Shown here: one piece after another, positions 59,439 to 64,000 of the stretch
Numbering within the stretch: position 1 is the stretch's first letter
How the letters are laid out: the number at the start of each line of letters is the position of its first letter
Source: Mesorhizobium plurifarium
Lineage (GTDB): Bacteria; Pseudomonadota; Alphaproteobacteria; Rhizobiales; Rhizobiaceae
Assembly (NCBI GenBank): GCA_000824785.1
Contig: CCNB01000042.1
Coordinates: 106,124-170,123 of the forward strand
Direction: 5' to 3'
DNA: 64,000 bases
Notes under the pieces: generated by a model
What the model was told of the DNA's origin: nothing
Seen by the model: the letters and a program-made list of their open reading frames with translations, nothing else
Database searches by the model: none
Made by a program: the position numbers and the translations under genes

Positions 59439-60824
59439 CTACAGCGCCTGCAGCGCAAGCCCCGCCAACGCCGCCCCCGCCAGCGTCGGCAGCATGCCGA
59501 GTTTCAGCCTGAACATGGCGACCATCGCAGCCGCCGAGAGCAGCGCGGCTCGCCAGTCGAGCGAGGGCAGGACCGGCACCTCCACGCCCCAGCCGACGCT
59601 TGCGACCTTGCCGAAAACGACATGCAGCGCGAACCACAGCGCAAGGTTCATGATCACGCCGACGACAGCCGCGGTGATCGCGCCCAGCGCCGCCGCCAGC
59701 GCCTTGTTCTGCCGGAGCTGCTCGATGTAAGGCGCGCCCAGAAATATCCAGAAGAAGCAGGGGACGAAAGTGACCCAGAGCGTCAGCGCCGACCCGAGCG
59801 ATCCCGCGAGCAGAGGGCTGATCGCGCCGGCATGACGATAGGCGGCGGCGAAGCCGACGAACTGCAGCACCAGGATCAGCGGTCCGGGCGTCGTTTCGGC
59901 AAGCCCCAGCCCGTCGACCATCTGTCCGGGCGAAAGCCAGCCGAACGAGGTGACCGCCGCCTGCGCCACATAGGCGAGCACCGCATAGGCGCCGCCGAAG
60001 GTGACGACTGCCATCAGGCTGAAGAAGCCGCCGATCTGCGCCCACACGCTGCCTGGCCCCGCCAGCAAGGCGATCAGCGCCACCGGCCCCAGCCAGAGCG
60101 GCAGCCAGATGGCGACGGTGCGGATGGCATGCCACCGTGACGGCACGGTGTGGCCGAGTTCGCCGCGCTCGAACATCAGGTCGACCACGCCTTTGTTGTC
60201 GGCGGCGCTGCCCTTGCCATGTGCCGAGCCGGAAAACAGCCGTGGCGCAAATCGATTGCCGATCCAGCCGATGAGGCCTGCCGCAAGCACGATCAGCGGG
60301 AACGGCAGCTTCACGACATAGATGGCGAGGAAGGCCGTCACGGCGATCGCCACCATCGCACGGTTCTTCAGCGCCCGCTTGCCGATGCGGATCACCGCCT
60401 CGACGACGACGGCCAGCACCGCCGCCTTGACGCCGAAGAACAGCGCTTCGACCACCGGCGCGTCGTTGTAGAGCATGTAGAAGCTGCTCAAGCCCAGCAT
60501 CACCAGGGCGCCGGGCAGCACGAACAGGATGCCCGCGACCAGTCCGCCTGCCGTGCGATGCAGCAACCAGCCGATATAGACGGCAAGCTGCTGCGCCTCG
60601 GGGCCAGGCAGAAGCATGCAGTAGTTGAGCGCGTGCAGGAAACGCTCCTCGCCGATCCAGCGGCGATCCTCGACCAGTTCCTTGTGCATCAGCGCGATCT
60701 GTCCGGCCGGCCCGCCGAAGGAGAGCAGCCCGATCCTGGCCCAGAGCCGCGTCGCTTCGCGGAAGCTCGGCATGGCCGGGGCCTCGGCCGGTCGCGCGGC
60801 ATCGTCCTTGGCGAGCGCGGTCAT
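59439..60824 (-). CDS. chrA: Chromate efflux transporter ChrA
   Basis: A 461-residue inner-membrane CHR-family protein with two homologous halves of about six helices each. The N half has LLSFGGPAGQIALMHKELV and LNYCMLLPGPEAQQLA, the C half VTFGGAYAVLAYVAQAAV and GLGLAETTPGPLILVLQFVGF. It exports chromate. Its ATG (60822-60824) overlaps the stop of the rhodanese-ChrB gene (ATGA). Confidence 0.95.
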   Translation of the reverse strand: MTALAKDDAARPAEAPAMPSFREATRLWARIGLLSFGGPAGQIALMHKELVEDRRWIGEERFLHALNYCMLLPGPEAQQLAVYIGWLLHRTAGGLVAGILFVLPGALVMLGLSSFYMLYNDAPVVEALFFGVKAAVLAVVVEAVIRIGKRALKNRAMVAIAVTAFLAIYVVKLPFPLIVLAAGLIGWIGNRFAPRLFSGSAHGKGSAADNKGVVDLMFERGELGHTVPSRWHAIRTVAIWLPLWLGPVALIALLAGPGSVWAQIGGFFSLMAVVTFGGAYAVLAYVAQAAVTSFGWLSPGQMVDGLGLAETTPGPLILVLQFVGFAAAYRHAGAISPLLAGSLGSALTLWVTFVPCFFWIFLGAPYIEQLRQNKALAAALGAITAAVVGVIMNLALWFALHVVFGKVASVGWGVEVPVLPSLDWRAALLSAAAMVAMFRLKLGMLPTLAGAALAGLALQAL

Positions 60825-61639
60825 TGCGCCTTGCCCCCGGCCGGCCAGTTATGCGTCTCGTCCGCCGCGTCACGGCACCAGCGGAAGAAGGCATCGTAGA
60901 AGAGCATGCCGGCTTCGAGCTGTTCGAGGTCGTCGCGAAACATGCGCGACAGACCGAGCGAGCCGGCAAGGAACCCGGCCGCCTGCGGCACAAGGTCGAG
61001 GCGCGCAGTGTCCGCCCCGCGCACGATCAGCGCCAGGCGATCCAGCGCTTCGACGCGCAGGCCGAATTCCTCGATCATCGTGTCGAAAGTGCAGCGATCG
61101 CCGCGATGGCTCCAGAATACGCCTTCGATGTCGAAAGGAACCGCAGCGAAGCGGTCCGCCACAAGAGGCACTTCGGCCGGATCGACGAACAGGAACACCG
61201 CCTTGGGATCGACGAAGCGGCGGATCAGCCAGGGGCAGGCGATGCGGTCGACCTTCGGCCGCGACCGTGTGACCCAGACCGTACGCCCCTTTTCGTCGCG
61301 CGGCGGGATCGCGCCGGCGCGGACCAACGGCGCTTTGGCGGCAGCCCAGGCCTCGAAGCCGCCTTCCAGCGACTCCGCCGCGATGCCTTCATGACGCAGC
61401 CATGCGGCAACGCCTTGCGAGAGCTTCTGCCCCCTCTGGCAGATCACGACGACCTTGCGCCCGGAAAATTCCGCAGCCCAGGTCGAGACAGTTCTGAAAT
61501 CGCGCCGGCAAGACGCCGGCAGCAGACGCGGGTCGGCTTCATAATCCTCGTCGGTGCGCACATCGACCAGGCAAGGCGCGTCGGGCAAGCCGATGAGACG
61601 GGCAAGCTGCGGAACGGTGATTGCGGTTGTTGATGGCAT
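60821..61639 (-). CDS. Rhodanese-ChrB fusion, chromate resistance protein
   Basis: A 272-residue protein: an N-terminal rhodanese domain (residues 8-105; DVRTDEDYEADPR, catalytic Cys67 in VVICQRGQKLS) joined to a ChrB C-terminal domain (about 130-260; TRSRPKVDRIACPWLIRRFVDP and FDTMIEEFGL). ChrB acts in chromate sensing or reduction; the rhodanese part may add thiol chemistry. ATG at 61637-61639 with a strong AGGAGGTGG upstream; longer readings are not supported. Coupled to chrA. Confidence 0.92.
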   Translation of the reverse strand: MPSTTAITVPQLARLIGLPDAPCLVDVRTDEDYEADPRLLPASCRRDFRTVSTWAAEFSGRKVVVICQRGQKLSQGVAAWLRHEGIAAESLEGGFEAWAAAKAPLVRAGAIPPRDEKGRTVWVTRSRPKVDRIACPWLIRRFVDPKAVFLFVDPAEVPLVADRFAAVPFDIEGVFWSHRGDRCTFDTMIEEFGLRVEALDRLALIVRGADTARLDLVPQAAGFLAGSLGLSRMFRDDLEQLEAGMLFYDAFFRWCRDAADETHNWPAGGKAQ

Positions 61640-61809
61640 GGCGTCCACCTCCTGAACAGAGAGAGTCTGGACGCGATCGTTGGGCTGACGCCTCACGGGG
61701 TCGTCGCGGGGAACCCCTTGCGGGAATGCTGGAACGGTCCCCCGCGATTGTCAAGAATTCAAATTGCCAGGGCGGGAACTCCGCGCTTTACCGGAAGCGG
61801 CCGGTGGCC

Positions 61810-62598
61810 TTACTGCGCCGTCCAGCCGCCATCCATCGGCAGGGTCGTGCCGGTGATCTGCTTGGCCGCGTCGCTGCACAGGAACAGCGCAAGCGCGGCA
61901 AGCTCCTCGACGGTGACGAATTCCTTGGTCGGCTGCGCCGCCAGAAGCACGTCGTGCTTGACCTGGTCTTCGGTCATGCCGCGCGCTTTCATCGTGTCGG
62001 GGATCTGCTTCTCGACCAGCGGCGTCCAGACATAGCCGGGCGCGATCGCGTTCACGGTGATGCCGTTCTGCGCGACTTCCAGCGCCACCGTCTTGGTCAG
62101 GCCGGCGATGCCGTGCTTGGCCGAGACATAGGCCGACTTGAACGGCGAGGCGACCAGCGCATGCGCCGAGGCCGTGTTGATGATGCGGCCCCATTTTCGG
62201 CTCTTCATGCCGGGCACCGCCGCCTTGATGGCGTAGAAGGCGGCCAGAAGGTTGATACGGATGATGGCTTCCCACTTGTCGTCGGGAAATTCCTCGATCG
62301 GCGCGACATGCTGGATGCCGGCATTGTTGACCAGGATGTCGAGGCTGCCGAACGCCTCCTCGGCCTCGTGGATCATGGCGGTGACGGCGGCGCCGTCCAT
62401 CATGTTGGCGCCCGAGTAGCGGCACTTGACGCCGAAGTCCTTCTCGATGCCGGCCCGCTCCTGCTCGATCCCCGCGGCGTCGCCCAGGCCGTTGATGGTG
62501 ACGTTGGCGCCTTCGGCGGCGAAGGCGCGCGCGATTGCGAGGCCGATACCGCTGGTCGAACCGGTGACGAGCGCATTCTTCGAAGACAGGGAACCCAT
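61810..62598 (-). CDS. bdhA: 3-hydroxybutyrate dehydrogenase (SDR)
   Basis: A 262-residue short-chain dehydrogenase: cofactor motif TGSTSGIG (12-19), NNAG, the catalytic Tyr and Lys in AYVSAKHG (about 155-160) and a C-terminal PMDGGWTAQ. The segments IQHVAPIEEFPDDKWEAI and PGYVWTPLVEKQIPD are those of D-3-hydroxybutyrate dehydrogenases. It oxidises D-3-hydroxybutyrate to acetoacetate in polyhydroxybutyrate turnover. It is divergent from adc, which uses the product. ATG at 62596-62598. Confidence 0.94.
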   Translation of the reverse strand: MGSLSSKNALVTGSTSGIGLAIARAFAAEGANVTINGLGDAAGIEQERAGIEKDFGVKCRYSGANMMDGAAVTAMIHEAEEAFGSLDILVNNAGIQHVAPIEEFPDDKWEAIIRINLLAAFYAIKAAVPGMKSRKWGRIINTASAHALVASPFKSAYVSAKHGIAGLTKTVALEVAQNGITVNAIAPGYVWTPLVEKQIPDTMKARGMTEDQVKHDVLLAAQPTKEFVTVEELAALALFLCSDAAKQITGTTLPMDGGWTAQ

Positions 62599-62846
62599 GG
62601 GAGATCTCGCAACAGGAGGACAGGAGGGAAGAGTATGAAGGCAGACAACCCGGAAGGCACATGATTTGTGCGCCGCAGCATCACAATGCCACACCCATAT
62701 GTCGGCGCTGTTACAGCGCCGTGACGGCGTTTGCCGGCTCCAGGAAGCACCGTCCTGGCGCTGACACGGCACTGTCATGCTGCCATGCAACATATTTGCC
62801 AGCGCATTCGCGCGGGTCATTTCAAACCTGTTTTGGGGCACCAGCC

Positions 62847-63635
62847 ATGGAAATCGCCGACGTCGTGAAGCGCGCCTATGCGATGCCGCTCACCAACCCG
62901 TCCTTCCCGCCCGGCCCTTATCGTTTCTTCGACCGCGAATACATCATCATCACCTACCGCACGACGCGCGAGGCGCTGGAGGCGGTCGTCCCGGCGCCGC
63001 TCGAGATCGACGAGCCGCTGGTCAAATACGAGTTCATCCGCATGCCGGACTCGACCGGCTTCGGCGATTACACCGAGACCGGCCAGGTCATTCCGGTGCG
63101 CTACAAGGGCCAGCACGGCGGCTATGTGCATTCCATGTATCTCGACGACGACGCGCCGATCGCCGGCGGCCGCGAGCTCTGGGGTTTCCCGAAGAAGCTC
63201 GCCAGCCCCAAGATCGTGCATGAGGGCGAGGTGGTGGTCGGCACGCTGCATTACGGCAGCGTGCTGTGCGCCACCGGCACCATGGGCTACAAGCACCGCG
63301 AAGCCGACCACGATCAGGTGCTGGCCTCGCTCGCCGCGCCCAATTTCCTCATCAAGATCATCCCGCATGTCGACGGCAGCCCGCGCATCTGCGAGCTGGT
63401 CCGCTACTATCTCACCGACGTCACGCTGAAGGAGGCCTGGACGGCGCCCGCCGCGCTCGACCTGCGCCCGCATGTCATGGCCGATGTCGCCAAGCTGCCC
63501 GTGCTCGACATCGTCTCGGCCGTTCACTTCACCGCCGACCTGACGCTCGGCCTCGGCGAAGTCGTGCATGATTATCTCGCCGACCACGGCCGATCGGCTG
63601 CCGGCGCGAAGGAGTTGGAGAAAGCCGGTGCTTGA
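62847..63635 (+). CDS. adc: Acetoacetate decarboxylase
   Basis: A 262-residue Adc that converts acetoacetate to acetone and CO2. The Schiff-base lysine lies in ELWGFPKKLASP (110-121, Lys116 or 117) and the active-site Arg in FFDREYIII (Arg30). Length and HVDGSPRICELVRYYL are typical. ATG at 62847 after GGGG; the open frame before it is not family-like. The patatin gene overlaps its end by eight bases. Confidence 0.94.
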   Translation: MEIADVVKRAYAMPLTNPSFPPGPYRFFDREYIIITYRTTREALEAVVPAPLEIDEPLVKYEFIRMPDSTGFGDYTETGQVIPVRYKGQHGGYVHSMYLDDDAPIAGGRELWGFPKKLASPKIVHEGEVVVGTLHYGSVLCATGTMGYKHREADHDQVLASLAAPNFLIKIIPHVDGSPRICELVRYYLTDVTLKEAWTAPAALDLRPHVMADVAKLPVLDIVSAVHFTADLTLGLGEVVHDYLADHGRSAAGAKELEKAGA

Positions 63636-64000
63636 GCGTACCCGCAACAAGGCGGTTGCCGCCACCATCCAGGAAATCACCGCGCAATATGACCGCATCG
63701 CCCTGGTCTTCCAGGGCGGCGGCGCGCTCGGCGCCTATCAGGCCGGCGTCTATCAGGCGCTTGCCGATGCCGGCTGCGAGCCGACCTGGCTCTCCGGCGT
63801 CTCGATCGGCGCCATCAACGCCTCGATCATCGCCGGCAACGAGCCGAGCCGCCGCCTGCAGCGGCTGGAGCAGTTCTGGCAGACGATCTCGGGCCGCAAG
63901 ATCTGGGCCTACACGCCCGAAGGCGACGTCTATCGCGATATCCGCAACCAGACCTCGTCCTTCATGACGATGACCATGGGCCAGCCCGGCTTCTTCAAGC
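63628..64000 (+). CDS. Patatin-like phospholipase (5' part, cut by window end)
   Basis: A frame open from GTG 63628-63630 to the window edge (124 codons). It reads VFQGGGALGAYQAGVYQAL (27-45; oxyanion GGGxLG) and LSGVSIGAINASI (55-67; nucleophile Ser59 in GxSxG), the hallmarks of patatin lipases. The catalytic Asp would be beyond the edge. GGAG lies upstream and the start overlaps the adc stop. Beside bdhA and adc it may act on lipids or polyhydroxybutyrate; unproven. Confidence 0.9.
   Translation, partial: MLERTRNKAVAATIQEITAQYDRIALVFQGGGALGAYQAGVYQALADAGCEPTWLSGVSIGAINASIIAGNEPSRRLQRLEQFWQTISGRKIWAYTPEGDVYRDIRNQTSSFMTMTMGQPGFFK

Noticed and set aside
1..64000. CRISPR arrays, insertion sequences or prophage genes
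   Set aside because: I saw no regularly spaced direct repeats, transposase motifs or phage structural genes; the repeats present are short palindromic elements without coding capacity.

Overview
The window reads as chromosome of an alphaproteobacterium of the order Rhizobiales, most likely Mesorhizobium. This rests on high GC content, gene sets typical of that order (cobS, cobT and a J-domain gene; aroK-aroB-CorC beside xerD-accA; bolA; chrB/chrA; bdhA with adc), and three families of intergenic palindromic repeats of the rhizobial type. The genus is an inference; I could run no database search.

Layout. 1-8.3 kb: mixed housekeeping genes (DUF1330, family-2 glycosyltransferase, SbmA/BacA-type ABC protein, methyltransferase, gloB, cupin, lysoplasmalogenase-like protein, DMT exporter, DUF3108). 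8.3-13.5 kb: rpmB with a good housekeeping promoter, a queuosine-precursor transporter behind a strong candidate preQ1-I riboswitch, a spermidine-synthase-like gene, a GT-C membrane protein and a 2OG-Fe(II) oxygenase, separated by repeats. 13.5-18.7 kb: cobS/cobT (cobaltochelatase) block, J-domain gene and bolA. 19.7-24.6 kb: the prkA(yeaG)-yeaH-spoVR stress operon with a candidate EcfG-type promoter. 24.6-35.2 kb: CorC-like protein, aroB, aroK, a 50-residue membrane protein, xerD, accA, an L,D-transpeptidase lipoprotein, a TusA-like protein, a COG0523 GTPase, a D,D-carboxypeptidase and an M20 amidohydrolase, then tRNA-Arg(CCT).

35.4-48.0 kb is a catabolic island: ten co-directional minus-strand genes (GntR regulator, hydroxyproline-type epimerase, polar amino-acid ABC importer, aldehyde dehydrogenase, GMC oxidoreductase, HpcH/HpaI aldolase, DadA-like dehydrogenase, 2-hydroxyacid dehydrogenase) and a divergent second aldehyde dehydrogenase, with a palindromic operator between the two units. 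It resembles hydroxyproline catabolism, but the usual pyrroline-hydroxycarboxylate deaminase is not here and an aldolase is. This is the best candidate for an undescribed pathway.

48.0-56.4 kb: an FMN reductase, then a sugar-type ABC importer flanked by two related SGNH hydrolases and a ROK-type regulator, which suggests uptake and de-esterification of an acylated sugar or glycoside. 56.4-64.0 kb: an adenylate cyclase-FHA fusion, an ECF sigma/anti-sigma pair with small upstream ORFs, rhodanese-ChrB and ChrA, 3-hydroxybutyrate dehydrogenase, divergent acetoacetate decarboxylase, and the start of a patatin-like lipase cut by the window edge. Seven gene pairs are joined by four-base start/stop overlaps, so translational coupling is common.
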